Notes: generated from the sequence alone by a model not told the origin. Positions 27,038 to 36,534 are shown, counted from the first letter of the stretch. The stretch: 64,000 nucleotides of DNA from Spirochaetaceae bacterium (GCA_017618015.1 JAFZVC010000058.1:1-64000), one strand, 5' to 3'. Program-made: numbers and translations.

Positions 27038-28279
27038 TTACTCAGCGAACAGGTTTGTTCCTACGTCCTGTGTCTGTGTTTTCTTTTCTTCATCAGAAGG
27101 CTTCCAATTGCGTCTTGTCATTGATGTGAACGCACCGGAAATAAAGATTGATGAATAAAGACCAGAACAAAGACCGACGAACAGAGCGAGCGCGAAATCC
27201 CTCATTGAACCTGTTGTGAACAGGAACAGAGCGATAACAGCAAGCATTGTCGTTATTGTAGTGATTAAAGAACGGCTTAATGTGTCTGAAAGTGACACGT
27301 TAATTATGTCTTTGAAGTTCTGAGTTCTGATTGTACGGATATTCTCGCGGACGCGGTCAAAGATAACGACCGTAGCGTTGATAGAGTAACCGATAATCGT
27401 AAGGATTGCAGCAATCGTCGTAGATGTGAACTCCATCTGTGTCCAAGAAATGAACGAAATGATGATAAGTGAGTCGTGCAAAAGAGCGATGATTGCGGCA
27501 AGAGCGAAGTCCCACTTGAAGCGGATTGTCGCATAAAGCCAGATAAGGAACATAGTTCCAAGAACAAGGATTATAGCCTTGCTGGCAAGGGATGATGAGA
27601 ACTGTGAGCCGACGAAATCAGTCTTGATTACAGCAACATTATCCGCGCCATATTTTCTAACGAAGCGGTTGTAAATCTCGTCCTGAATCTTCTTGGAAAT
27701 TTCTTTGTCAGATCCGTCGTCACCAGCGCGAATCTGATATGTATTCGCAGTAACTTCACCGCTCTGCTTTACGCTGTATGAGCTGTCGTTTCCAAAAAGG
27801 TCACGGATATCTTCTACAGAAACAACTGTAGGATTCTGCTCGTTGTAATAAAGTCTGAACTTTTCTGAAGACAGAACTGATGACTGTGAAGAGCTTTCAA
27901 AGAAGCCTTCTGCCGGGGTTGAAGCTTTGGCTACAGCTTCTGCCGTAATTCCGTCTACCTTTGACATAGCAGCTACCATGTCTCCTACTGTAGGATAGTC
28001 GATGTAGCGGAATGTCTCTGTTCTGTTGTCCGCGCCAGCACCACTAACGACAAGGTAAACACCCTGAGCGTTCGTCTGAATCTCTACGTTTGCGACGCCG
28101 TTATACGAAACAGTCATTGCTGTAGGAGCAATGCGGACTTCTTCAATAAGACCAGGCTTAAAATCGATACCGAAGTTAATTCCCTGTGTGCACAGAGAAA
28201 CAATTCCGCCCGCAATAAGAACAAGACTGATTATAACTGCAGGAACAAAGAATCTGCTGAATTTGATCATTTTTTTCAT
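27038..28279 (-). CDS. secF: Protein translocase subunit SecF
   Basis: RND-type membrane subunit that, with SecD and YajC, uses the proton gradient to improve Sec-dependent export. The 413 residues have a first membrane helix (about 8-30), a periplasmic domain (about 30-230, longer than in E. coli), and five further helices in the conserved block from GSQFSSSLASKAI. The signature FTSTTIAAILTIIGYSINATVVIFDRVREN is present. It begins directly after the secD stop (TAA then ATG with no gap). A Lys/Thr-rich cytoplasmic tail ends the chain. Confidence 0.95.
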   Translation of the reverse strand: MKKMIKFSRFFVPAVIISLVLIAGGIVSLCTQGINFGIDFKPGLIEEVRIAPTAMTVSYNGVANVEIQTNAQGVYLVVSGAGADNRTETFRYIDYPTVGDMVAAMSKVDGITAEAVAKASTPAEGFFESSSQSSVLSSEKFRLYYNEQNPTVVSVEDIRDLFGNDSSYSVKQSGEVTANTYQIRAGDDGSDKEISKKIQDEIYNRFVRKYGADNVAVIKTDFVGSQFSSSLASKAIILVLGTMFLIWLYATIRFKWDFALAAIIALLHDSLIIISFISWTQMEFTSTTIAAILTIIGYSINATVVIFDRVRENIRTIRTQNFKDIINVSLSDTLSRSLITTITTMLAVIALFLFTTGSMRDFALALFVGLCSGLYSSIFISGAFTSMTRRNWKPSDEEKKTQTQDVGTNLFAE

Positions 28280-30016
28280 TTACTTAATCCTCCAGCTGAT
28301 ACTTACCTTCTGCTTCTTAATCACTTCTGTATTGAAATCGAAAATAAGTCTTGACACGATGAGTGCCGTGAATACTGATGAAACAACACCGATTGCGAGA
28401 GAAACCGCGAATCCCTGGATAGAACCAGTACCGAGCTGTGAAAGGAATACAGCAGCTATGAACGTGGTGATGTTGGAGTCCATGATTGCCCAGAAAGCGT
28501 GACCGAAACCAGCTGCAATAGCGGCGGCGCGGCCTTTTCCTGCGCGAATCTCTTCTTTGATGCGCTCAAAGATGATTACGTTCGCATCAACAGCCATACC
28601 GATTGTAAGAATCATACCGGCAATACTTGAGAGCGTAATTGTAAGGTTGAACGCAGAAAGAATACTGAACATCATGTAAAGGTTAAGTATCTGGGCTACG
28701 ATGGCGTTGAAACCAGCGCCCTTATAGTACAGAAGCATGAATACCATAACGGCGAGAAGACCGATTATAAGAGCTTTGATACCCTCATTTATAGCCTTTT
28801 CACCGAGTGACGCACCTACAACCTGCTGGCTTTCAACAGAAAGGGGAACACTGAGCCATGCTGTCTGAAGAACTTTCTGAAGGTTCTGTGCTTCTTCAAG
28901 GTCGAAACCGCTTATAGAAACGTTTCCGCCTGGGATTGCCTCGCGGATGGAAGCGTATGACTTAATCTTGTCGTCGGAAACGATTGCGAGTGACTGACCA
29001 ACGTTTGCTGCTGTGAAATCACCGAAAATCTCAGCACCTTCGCTGTCGAGCGTAAGATGAACTTCTGGCTTTCCTGTGATGTTGTCGCTTGCAACAGCGG
29101 CTGATTTTATATATTTACCATCAAGAACGATTTCTTTCTTAACGACCATGTAGCTCTTGAATTCGTCAAGGCCGTAATCATCCTTGATGTAGTAACCAAG
29201 CACTTCTGTATCGGCTGGGATTACATCTGGATTCAGCAGCTCACCGTTAGAAGCGAAAACTCTGCCTGGGTTAGCCGCATAGTATTCCTGGAATGCGTTT
29301 GTAGCATCGGAATCGATATGACGGATATTAAGGATACCCTTACCCATGATGATTGAGTTGATTCTGCTGGAGTCTGCTGCACCAGGAAGCTCTATGTAGA
29401 TGCGGTCTTCGCCCTGCTGGCGGATAACCGGTCCGGAAAGACCGAACTTATCGATGCGGCTTGTAAGAGTCTCGATAGCCTGTGCCATAGCTGTCTCGCG
29501 AAGAGTTGTCGCGTCCTCAACGTTTTCACCCTGAGCTTCAACAACAGCGTCAAGATCAGCCTTAACGATTACGCTCATACCACCGGAAAGGTCAAGACCA
29601 AGCTTAACAGAGTTCGTGTACTTGTCTTTTGCATCAAGGATTTCGTCGCGATAGTGCGACTCAATCGTAGCTACAAGATCAGCCTCTGTTGAGAACGATA
29701 CAAGGACATCACGGATTGTCATAGGAGACGGAACGTCCTTTCCAAGAGCCTTATAGTTTTTCTTGGCTTCTTTCAAGAGATAGGAGTACTCTTCGCCAAT
29801 TTCTGCATCTGGATTCGCTCTCATCGCAGCTTTGAGCGATGCTACGTTATCCGCAGCCATCTGACTTGAATAATCCTTAATTTTTTCCAGCGAGCTTAAT
29901 GCCAAAGCCTGATCTTCTTTCGGTGTCAGCGCATACCAGCTGATTGAAGGCCAAAGGAAGAGGAAACAGACAACTAAAACTGCCAGAATGAGTATAAAAC
30001 GGCTTCGTTTACTCAT
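28280..30016 (-). CDS. secD: Protein translocase subunit SecD
   Basis: Partner of SecF. The 578-residue protein has a first membrane helix (about 8-25), a large periplasmic P1 region (LGLDLSGGMSVIVKA near 155, GKGILNIRHIDSDATNAF near 225) and a block of five helices with AGMILTIGMAVDANVIIFERIKEE near residue 480. These match SecD; RND proteins such as MMPLs lack the DLSGG motif. An insert of about 60 residues sits in P1 compared with E. coli. yajC lies 16 bases upstream. Located in the inner membrane. Confidence 0.95.
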   Translation of the reverse strand: MSKRSRFILILAVLVVCFLFLWPSISWYALTPKEDQALALSSLEKIKDYSSQMAADNVASLKAAMRANPDAEIGEEYSYLLKEAKKNYKALGKDVPSPMTIRDVLVSFSTEADLVATIESHYRDEILDAKDKYTNSVKLGLDLSGGMSVIVKADLDAVVEAQGENVEDATTLRETAMAQAIETLTSRIDKFGLSGPVIRQQGEDRIYIELPGAADSSRINSIIMGKGILNIRHIDSDATNAFQEYYAANPGRVFASNGELLNPDVIPADTEVLGYYIKDDYGLDEFKSYMVVKKEIVLDGKYIKSAAVASDNITGKPEVHLTLDSEGAEIFGDFTAANVGQSLAIVSDDKIKSYASIREAIPGGNVSISGFDLEEAQNLQKVLQTAWLSVPLSVESQQVVGASLGEKAINEGIKALIIGLLAVMVFMLLYYKGAGFNAIVAQILNLYMMFSILSAFNLTITLSSIAGMILTIGMAVDANVIIFERIKEEIRAGKGRAAAIAAGFGHAFWAIMDSNITTFIAAVFLSQLGTGSIQGFAVSLAIGVVSSVFTALIVSRLIFDFNTEVIKKQKVSISWRIK

Positions 30017-30031
30017 TTCTAATTACCTCAA

Positions 30032-30475
30032 TTATTTTGATTCTTCAGAAGAAGTTTTTTCCGTATTGTTTTCGTCCGCGGCAGGAGCTTCAGCAGCAGG
30101 AGCTTCGACTTTCTCTGTCTTATCCTCAACCTGCTTCTTTTCCTTGGCGTTTTTCTTAGCAGCCTTTTCCTCTTCTTTTTTGTCAACGATTACGCTGGCA
30201 ATAGCAGAGCGGCTGAACTCGATTTTTGTACCGTCATCAACTTTAACTACTACAGTAGCTTCTTTTGTTGTAACGACTACACCGTGAATACCACCGATTG
30301 TGACTACCTTATCGCCTTTTTTAAGGGCGGCGATCATCTTCTCGGTCTCTTTCTGCTTCTTGTTCTGTGGTCTGATGATAAAGAAATAAAAGATGACGAA
30401 AATCAGTCCGAACATGATTATCGTCATAAGAGGAGAACCGCTGGTGGCCTCCTGAAGCATTGCTATGAAACGCAT
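30032..30475 (-). CDS. yajC: Preprotein translocase subunit YajC
   Basis: A 147-residue YajC. One membrane helix near residues 17-35 ends in YFFIIRPQNKKQKE, the family signature, followed by GDKVVTIGGIHGVV. The C-terminal 50 residues are a Lys/Glu/Ala-rich extension (DKKEEEKAAKKN onward) longer than in E. coli YajC. I chose the ATG at 30475, which has GGAG seven bases upstream; the frame is open to 30526 but that part crosses the promoter. First gene of yajC-secD-secF. Confidence 0.92.
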   Translation of the reverse strand: MRFIAMLQEATSGSPLMTIIMFGLIFVIFYFFIIRPQNKKQKETEKMIAALKKGDKVVTIGGIHGVVVTTKEATVVVKVDDGTKIEFSRSAIASVIVDKKEEEKAAKKNAKEKKQVEDKTEKVEAPAAEAPAADENNTEKTSSEESK

Positions 30476-30516
30476 ATAAATACTCCATCCTTTTTTATTT
30501 AAAATACTTGCTCGAT

Positions 30517-30546
30517 AGAATACCATGCAACAGAGGTTTTTGTCTA
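30517..30546 (-). promoter_or_regulatory. Promoter of yajC-secD-secF
   Basis: Minus strand TAGACA (30541-30546), 18 bases, and TATTCT (30517-30522) with TGG just before it (extended -10). It overlaps the stop codon of the upstream lipoprotein gene. It would give the sec genes their own start in addition to readthrough from 32971. Confidence 0.5.
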
Positions 30547-32400
30547 GTTACCAAGAACAACATCAAGCTGATTGTTAAGCTCTATGACAATCTGATCGGA
30601 CGGATTAAGCGCAAGAACCTGCTTAAGGTAGTACTGAGCTTTTCTGTAGTCGCCCGCGTCAAGGTAGTATGTATAAAGCGCGAAAAGTGCATTTCTGTTT
30701 CTTGGGTTTGAAGTAAGGCTGGAGCGAAGGTCAGCGAGCGTTTTATCGGAAGAAGTCTGCAGCTGGCTTCTTTCATAGTAAAGAATACTTTTCAATTTTG
30801 ATGAAGCCGCGGGCAGACGCTTTTCTATGATGGCAAGAGCCTGTGTAGTATTTCCTTCAGCTATAAGGACTTTGATGTAGTACTCAAGGACACTCTCGTT
30901 CGTGTTGCTCTTTTCATACAGCTCGCGTATTATCACGGAGGCTTCATCAACGCGACCAATGTTCAAGCATGTCTCAACATAAAGAAGCTTTACGTCGTCG
31001 GAGCCGTCGGAAGCAAGAAGGATACTGCTCGCCTCGTATGCGTCATACCACGACTCTTCGCGAATTGCTTCCGTTACTTTTACCTTCAGCGCGGCGGGGT
31101 TTCCCGGGTTCGCCCTAAGCACCGGGGCTACAAGCTCCGAAGCTGTCCAGCCGTTTATCAGCGTGCCTGTTTCCGAAGCAATTTCCGCGGCGAGCAGAAT
31201 AACTTCCTCGTCATCGGGGTAGCGGGTAAGCGCGTCCTGCACGACAGAAGCCGCCTGCGATGCGTTCTTGTTCCAGGTCAGCAAAAGCTTTGCTTTAAGA
31301 AGAAGGTAGTCGCGGTTCGTCTTGTTCGTCTTGGCGTAAACATCAAGCAGCGACGACACTTTTATGTACTCGCCCTTGTTGTATAAGATTTTTGCACGGA
31401 ACAAGACATATTCCGTGTTGTCCGGCTCACGCTGAAGAATTTGAGCGACGAACATCTCTGCGGCGTTCATGTCGCCAGTAGAATAGGAAGTCTGCGCGCA
31501 CAGTTTAAGGACTTCCACATTGCTTGGCTGAACGACATAAAGCCTGTCTGTTATAGATTTTGCGTCTTCAATTCTTCCGGCAGCGATGAACGCATTCGCG
31601 GCGGCGCAAGACGTTTCAAAGCATGTAATATCCAGCGTATACGCTATTTCGTACTCAATAAGGGCATCGGAGTTTTTTCCCTGACGCGAATAGAGCAGTC
31701 CGTAAAGATAATGCAGGAGTACGGAATCCTTGTATTTTGAATAAGCTTCATCAAGAGCATTCTTAGAGTCTTCGAAAAAGCCGGTCCTGTCTTTTTGCGT
31801 ACAAAGCAGGAGCGACGGTATGACGAGCGTGAAAAAGTCAGCGTTTCCGGCGCTTGTGTCGTATACGCCCATCTTAACTGAGTCCACCGCCGCCGTATAA
31901 TCGTTGTCAGGCAAACCGGACGGAACTGTCCAGGAAACTGTTTCTGACTGCCACGCATATTTCATTATTGCTGACATTACAAAAAGAAGAACTTTCTCTT
32001 CTTCTGTGTACGAAGACTCGTCCGCTTTTTGGAGCGCGGCGGCGGCGGCACGCAGCGAGGCAGGAGAGCCCTTCATTGCATTATTAAGGATATCAGCGTT
32101 TATATTTTCAAAATACGAGGTTTTCTGGCGTACAGTAGGAAGCACCACAGAAGCGGGCTCCACTACTGTTTTGGGAGCTGGCGTGGGTTCTGGCACTGTT
32201 TCTGGCTCTGGCTCCTGCCTCGCTGGAGCGGGTTCTGGAACTGGAGTCGTTACCGGCGGTTCCGTGACGGGTGCAACTTCCTTTACAGGCGAGGGCGAAC
32301 TTTCAGAAGCCTCCCCGTCTGAAGCACAAGAAAGGAACATGCACGAAACTGCAGAGAAAAATAGTAATGGAATCAGGAACTTTGTCCTAATCTTCATCAT
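30544..32400 (-). CDS. TPR-repeat lipoprotein
   Basis: About 618 residues. A lipoprotein signal (basic MKIRTK, hydrophobic core, lipobox-like LSCAS) is followed by a Pro/Glu/Thr/Val-rich spacer at about 25-85, then a long array of tetratricopeptide helices (for example LLHYLYGLLYSRQGKNSDALIEYEIAY and YYLDAGDYRKAQYYLKQVLALNPSDQ). Such proteins act as scaffolds in the periplasm or at the outer membrane; the partner is unknown. The start lies inside the end of the upstream gene (ATG at 32400 or 32397), so translation is probably coupled. It is 68 bases upstream of yajC, so a link with secretion is possible. Confidence 0.8.
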   Translation of the reverse strand: MMKIRTKFLIPLLFFSAVSCMFLSCASDGEASESSPSPVKEVAPVTEPPVTTPVPEPAPARQEPEPETVPEPTPAPKTVVEPASVVLPTVRQKTSYFENINADILNNAMKGSPASLRAAAAALQKADESSYTEEEKVLLFVMSAIMKYAWQSETVSWTVPSGLPDNDYTAAVDSVKMGVYDTSAGNADFFTLVIPSLLLCTQKDRTGFFEDSKNALDEAYSKYKDSVLLHYLYGLLYSRQGKNSDALIEYEIAYTLDITCFETSCAAANAFIAAGRIEDAKSITDRLYVVQPSNVEVLKLCAQTSYSTGDMNAAEMFVAQILQREPDNTEYVLFRAKILYNKGEYIKVSSLLDVYAKTNKTNRDYLLLKAKLLLTWNKNASQAASVVQDALTRYPDDEEVILLAAEIASETGTLINGWTASELVAPVLRANPGNPAALKVKVTEAIREESWYDAYEASSILLASDGSDDVKLLYVETCLNIGRVDEASVIIRELYEKSNTNESVLEYYIKVLIAEGNTTQALAIIEKRLPAASSKLKSILYYERSQLQTSSDKTLADLRSSLTSNPRNRNALFALYTYYLDAGDYRKAQYYLKQVLALNPSDQIVIELNNQLDVVLGN

Positions 32401-32971
32401 CACTGTCGGCAATCACTCTTTTCGTAGAGTTTTCAGCGTTATACGAATGCTGCATATAAACATACACTATTATAAGGATTATTCCCAATAAAACAACAAA
32501 AACAGGCCACCACTGAGCGACAAAATAACGGAATGACACGCCTGCTATTCCCAAAGAGAAGATAAGGAACAATCCGCCAAGCGCAATGAGTCCGACAGTC
32601 GGCACAAGTATAGACGCATATAATTTTTTTCGGCATTGAATCGAAGCTACAAAATAGGAAACTCCGCATAAAATGACGTAAATCGGCCACATTTTTTTCA
32701 TAGGAGGGGTCAGAGTACTGAAAGACACGATCAAAGAAAATAAGCCGGCGGCAGTAAGGAAATAACCAAGGAAAAAAAGCCATACAAGCTTATTCCGGGT
32801 ATATGAAGCAAACAGACATATAGCACCAATGATTATGATACCGACAGGTATAACTATCAGCATATTTGGCTGAACTTTAAGGGCTATACATAATAGCATG
32901 GCTATTCCAGCGACGACCAGAAATATTCCGGTGCCAAGAATAACATCATGAGTTTTTATTCGTGCGCGCAT
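32387..32971 (-). CDS. Small polytopic membrane protein
   Basis: A 194-residue protein with about six hydrophobic helices in closely spaced pairs (starting TGIFLVVAGIAMLLCI and MLIVIPVGIIIIGAI), then a short acidic tail (ADSDDED). The repeated hairpin pattern resembles LiaI/LiaF-like or DUF5668 membrane domains, but I cannot place the family with certainty. The GTG at 32986 is also open in frame; I prefer the ATG at 32971 because it lies six bases after a good -10 box. It overlaps the TPR lipoprotein gene by 14 bases. No function can be assigned. Confidence 0.7.
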   Translation of the reverse strand: MRARIKTHDVILGTGIFLVVAGIAMLLCIALKVQPNMLIVIPVGIIIIGAICLFASYTRNKLVWLFFLGYFLTAAGLFSLIVSFSTLTPPMKKMWPIYVILCGVSYFVASIQCRKKLYASILVPTVGLIALGGLFLIFSLGIAGVSFRYFVAQWWPVFVVLLGIILIIVYVYMQHSYNAENSTKRVIADSDDED

Positions 32972-32977
32972 ATATAA

Positions 32978-33006
32978 AGAATACACAAAGAAACCAGTCT
33001 TGCCAA
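32978..33006 (-). promoter_or_regulatory. Leftward promoter of the divergent pair, predicted leaderless
   Basis: Minus strand TTGGCA (33001-33006), 17 bases, TATTCT (32978-32983). The -10 ends six bases before the ATG at 32971. Its -35 box overlaps by five bases the -35 of the rightward promoter. Confidence 0.6.
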
Positions 33007-33028
33007 TAAGTTTTGTGCATGATAAAAT
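33000..33028 (+). promoter_or_regulatory. Rightward promoter of the divergent pair, predicted leaderless
   Basis: TTGCCA (33000-33005), 17 bases, TAAAAT (33023-33028). The -10 ends six bases before the ATG at 33035; no Shine-Dalgarno. Both promoters use the shared core TTGCCAA (33000-33006), so two polymerases could not bind at once. Confidence 0.65.
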
Positions 33029-33034
33029 AGAAAT

Positions 33035-34072
33035 ATGCTATTAAAAAAAGCGAACATAGTTTTTTTTGCGTTTTTTTTCGTAATTATCGTATGTTCATGT
33101 TCAACTGAAACCGAAACAGGATACCGCAGGGAGCTTCTAAACCTGCTCGAAAACACCAGTCTGGAAGAAGAAAGCCGTTTTTCTGTCATAAATCAAATTT
33201 CACAGGGAATGCTCGGAAACAATGAGACAGATGAGCTTATACTTTTTCTTACAGATTACGTAAATCAAAATCCTGATGATAAATACAACGCTTACTGGCT
33301 GCTTCTTACGGCTTATACATACCAAAAAACAGGCGCAGATGCAGTTGCGGCCTTATATTTTCAAAGGATACTGAACTCTTACGACGATATCATCGTCAAA
33401 GACAAATCCGTCCATCTTCTTTGCCTGCAGAATCTTATTCAAACTTCCACCGCACCGACGGCACGAATCAGGTATTTCACAAAACTTATAAACGAATACC
33501 CGGACAGCGTTAACAAAACAGAGCTTTTTATGCGGTTAGGCGAAGAGTACAAAAAAACAGGCGATTGGAACCAGATGCTCCGATGTTACTCCGACTTCCT
33601 TGCAAGAAGCGACGCGGCGGAAATTCAAATTGCGGGCATGCCGAACGCCTACTCTACGGCAAAGCATATTGTCGATTTCAACAACTCTTCAAAAGACTGG
33701 ACTTTCGAAACGCTTGATGACCTTGTGACCGCCGTAAAAAGGGCAATTTCCAGATATGAGCCGAACAAACTTGAAAGCTACAAGTCAAAAATAAACTTCT
33801 TCTCTATGTCATGGCGGCAGGACGAAATGCAGGAACACAGCATTGCGAACTTTACGATGAAGGACTTTATGACTGGCTCCAACCGCATACGGTATAACGA
33901 GGAGCTTAGCGAATCTTCCACGCCGGACGAAGCTTTCTTAAGAACATGGGGCTGGAGTACAACATACGTAAACGTCTGGTATCTTTATTTCAGGAAAGTA
34001 AACTTTCCGCTTGACCCGGAAATTCACGGCAGATGGGAATGGGCTGGAATATATTTCGGCGAGAAGCTATGA
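33035..34072 (+). CDS. Lipoprotein with TPR-like helices
   Basis: A 345-residue protein with a lipoprotein signal: MLLKKAN, a Phe/Val-rich core, and Cys near residue 22 in VCSCS. The body is helical with TPR-like spacing (YWLLLTAYTYQKTGADAVAALYFQRILN; ELFMRLGEEYKKTGDWNQMLRCYSDFL). The C-terminal third is not repetitive and is rich in Trp and aromatic residues (RTWGWSTTYVNVWYLYF). Function unknown. It overlaps the transglycosylase gene by four bases (ATGA), so the two are translationally coupled and may act together in cell-wall remodelling. It faces the TPR-sec operon across 63 bases. Confidence 0.75.
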   Translation: MLLKKANIVFFAFFFVIIVCSCSTETETGYRRELLNLLENTSLEEESRFSVINQISQGMLGNNETDELILFLTDYVNQNPDDKYNAYWLLLTAYTYQKTGADAVAALYFQRILNSYDDIIVKDKSVHLLCLQNLIQTSTAPTARIRYFTKLINEYPDSVNKTELFMRLGEEYKKTGDWNQMLRCYSDFLARSDAAEIQIAGMPNAYSTAKHIVDFNNSSKDWTFETLDDLVTAVKRAISRYEPNKLESYKSKINFFSMSWRQDEMQEHSIANFTMKDFMTGSNRIRYNEELSESSTPDEAFLRTWGWSTTYVNVWYLYFRKVNFPLDPEIHGRWEWAGIYFGEKL

Positions 34073-35127
34073 AATCCTCTACACGCGTCAAGTTTTATAT
34101 CATCTCTGTTATTCTATGCTTTGTTTTTTTTCATCAAGCGTTTACCCTTCAGCAAGGAGATTCCTTCACAACGTATGAATTCCTTGATATTGAGTACCAG
34201 GACCATAAGCTGATAGATAAATTCCGTAACGAGTATTCATCGGGGTTCGGGCTTAAAAAACTTCAGGAAACACTGGAAAGGGCTGCTCCGTACCGCCCGT
34301 ACATACGCAGGAAACTCATGGAAAAAGGCATGCCGCTCTGCCTTGAGTTTCTTCCCATCATCGAGTCAAACTTCAACACAAAAGCCATGTCGAAGTCTGG
34401 CGCGGCGGGGCTATGGCAGTTCATGGAGAACAGCATAACAGGCTATCTTACAAAAGACGAGTGGGTTGATGAACGAAAAGACCCGTGGCTTTCGACCGAT
34501 GCAGCGCTCGCCAAGCTTATGAGCAATTACACAAACCTGAAAGACTGGGGGCTTGCCCTCGCCGCGTACAACATGGGGCTGGGCGGACTTTCCAAAATCA
34601 TTAAAAACACTGGAGCAACTTCCGTTTGGGAGCTTATTGACGGCGGCTACTTGAAAACAGAAACAACAAACTACGTTCCAAAGTTCATAGCTATTGCAGA
34701 CCTTATAACGAACGCATCATATTACGACCTCAATCTACCAGATTTTGACGCGACAAAAGAACTGAAGTTTTCCGAAGTCACAATTCAAACACAAGTAGGT
34801 CTTGAGCAGCTTGCTCTTTTTTCGGGCATAAGCATAACTGAATTTGAAGAACTGAATCCGGCATTGTTATATCCTGTAACGCCTTACGGAAGAGCGTACA
34901 CACTTCGTATCCCCAAAGGATCAGAAGAAAAAGTGGCAGAAGCGCTTGCCAAACTGAACACCTTTTCAGCTGATATATACGTCGTAAAGCAAGGTGATAC
35001 GCTCTGGGGAATCTCCAGACGGTACGGACTTACCGTAAAAGAACTTTGCGAAGCAAATAATATTTCAGAAAACGGAATTCTTCGTATAGGGACGAAACTT
35101 TTTGTGCCGATATTAAATAAAGAATAA
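34069..35127 (+). CDS. Membrane-bound lytic transglycosylase with LysM domain (MltD-like)
   Basis: A 352-residue exported enzyme that cleaves peptidoglycan glycan strands to 1,6-anhydro-muropeptides. After a signal sequence (about 1-27), the SLT domain carries the catalytic Glu in LEFLPIIESNFN near residue 97, then SGAAGLWQFM and the LAAYNMGLGGL motif. A C-terminal LysM module (YVVKQGDTLWGISRRYG, ending GTKLFVP) binds peptidoglycan. This SLT-LysM order is that of MltD. The start at 34069 gives a normal signal peptide; the frame is open to 34033 inside the upstream gene. Confidence 0.88.
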   Translation: MKSSTRVKFYIISVILCFVFFHQAFTLQQGDSFTTYEFLDIEYQDHKLIDKFRNEYSSGFGLKKLQETLERAAPYRPYIRRKLMEKGMPLCLEFLPIIESNFNTKAMSKSGAAGLWQFMENSITGYLTKDEWVDERKDPWLSTDAALAKLMSNYTNLKDWGLALAAYNMGLGGLSKIIKNTGATSVWELIDGGYLKTETTNYVPKFIAIADLITNASYYDLNLPDFDATKELKFSEVTIQTQVGLEQLALFSGISITEFEELNPALLYPVTPYGRAYTLRIPKGSEEKVAEALAKLNTFSADIYVVKQGDTLWGISRRYGLTVKELCEANNISENGILRIGTKLFVPILNKE

Positions 35128-35159
35128 ACTTCTTACGTGCCAATGAGGTTTCGAGAATT

Positions 35160-36515
35160 ATGACAAATATAAAGAGATTTTTCATACCCGCGCTTTTCCT
35201 GGCTGCTTTTTTTTCAGCTTACGCGCAAACCAGCATTACAAGCTATTCATCGACCGTATCCTCTGAATGTTCCGTCAATTGGATAGACAAGACATTCGGC
35301 TCTGTTCTTTCGATTTCCGACAGCAACGGCATAATAACACCATCTGAAAGAAAAAACAGCGAAATCATGATATCCGAGAAGATGGCATTCCTTATCAAAG
35401 ATCCCCTGCTTTCGCTTTTTGTCGATTCAGCCAACACGCTTGGTGATTATGTACTTCAGAACACAATAACGAACGAAAAGCTTATTTCAATCATTAACGG
35501 CAGCACATTAAAACCAGGAACATACACTTCATCAATGAAGCAAGTTATGATGAACGCCTCTTTCAATTTGGACGAAGTAGGTAGCCTTATGATAATGCAC
35601 AACACTCCCTACTCTCCTACTCTTCCGATTGAAACCGTATCATCAAAAAGCTATACGGGCATTATTATCGATGCAAGAGGAACGCTGCCCGTACAGGGAG
35701 AATTCGTCAAATCTCTGGGCTATCCGTGCTTTTTCCCGAAAATTTGGGACGACACGATGGAGCTCCTTTATGAGCGCAACATGATGGATTCAAAAACTGC
35801 AAAAGAAATAGGCATCGTTACTTACTCAAGTTCCGATGACGAGTCGTTATATAAAGACAGAATCGGTAACAATCCGCTTCATATTTCAGCGCGGAAGATT
35901 TTCGGCACCAACAGGACTGATCCCGTTATCTCGCGTAACGATGCGCTTAAAATCCTTTCAATACCGGAAAATCTTGATTTGCTCAAAGAAGGCCGCATCG
36001 TAATTCTTCTGGATGAGGACGTTCTTGTTCATGCGCTTGCAGCCCCTGTAAAAACAAAGTCTTATTACACACACTACCGTGAACTTGAGCAGTTCGTTTA
36101 TGAAAGCAAAATACCGGCAGAAGTTACGGAACAGGATGACGGCATACATATCTCTATTGAAGATTTGAATTTCTATCCTGATTCAGAGGTTCTTCTGCCT
36201 GAAGAGGCAAGCCGCCTTGACCTTATAGCGGAAAAACTTGTTTCGCTGACGAAAGACAACGAATACACGCTTCTTGTAGAAGGTCACACTGCTTCAGTTG
36301 GAAAGCCTACGGGCGAAATGAACCTTTCGTATCTTCGCGCGCAGACAATTATTGAGGAACTTGTTGCACGAGGCGTTAACCGTGATATTTGTGAAGCGAA
36401 AGGTTACGGCGGAACGAAACCTATTGGCGATAATGCAACTGAAGAAGGGCGCGCGAAGAACAGGCGCGTTGAGATAATAATCAGGCCAGTTGTAAGTTAC
36501 GTACAGCGGATGTAA
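35160..36515 (+). CDS. OmpA-family peptidoglycan-binding protein
   Basis: A 451-residue exported protein. Signal peptide at about 1-22 (cleaved near SAYA-Q). Residues about 340-451 form an OmpA C-terminal domain: FYPDSEVLLPEEASRL, TLLVEGHTASVG, LSYLRAQTIIEEL and RAKNRRVEIII, which binds diaminopimelate in peptidoglycan. The long N-terminal region is not recognised. It follows the transglycosylase by 32 bases, so these three genes (lipoprotein, transglycosylase, OmpA-like) form a likely cell-wall and envelope unit. A weak GAGG site precedes the start. Confidence 0.85.
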   Translation: MTNIKRFFIPALFLAAFFSAYAQTSITSYSSTVSSECSVNWIDKTFGSVLSISDSNGIITPSERKNSEIMISEKMAFLIKDPLLSLFVDSANTLGDYVLQNTITNEKLISIINGSTLKPGTYTSSMKQVMMNASFNLDEVGSLMIMHNTPYSPTLPIETVSSKSYTGIIIDARGTLPVQGEFVKSLGYPCFFPKIWDDTMELLYERNMMDSKTAKEIGIVTYSSSDDESLYKDRIGNNPLHISARKIFGTNRTDPVISRNDALKILSIPENLDLLKEGRIVILLDEDVLVHALAAPVKTKSYYTHYRELEQFVYESKIPAEVTEQDDGIHISIEDLNFYPDSEVLLPEEASRLDLIAEKLVSLTKDNEYTLLVEGHTASVGKPTGEMNLSYLRAQTIIEELVARGVNRDICEAKGYGGTKPIGDNATEEGRAKNRRVEIIIRPVVSYVQRM

Positions 36516-36534
36516 AGCTTACTCACTTACACAT

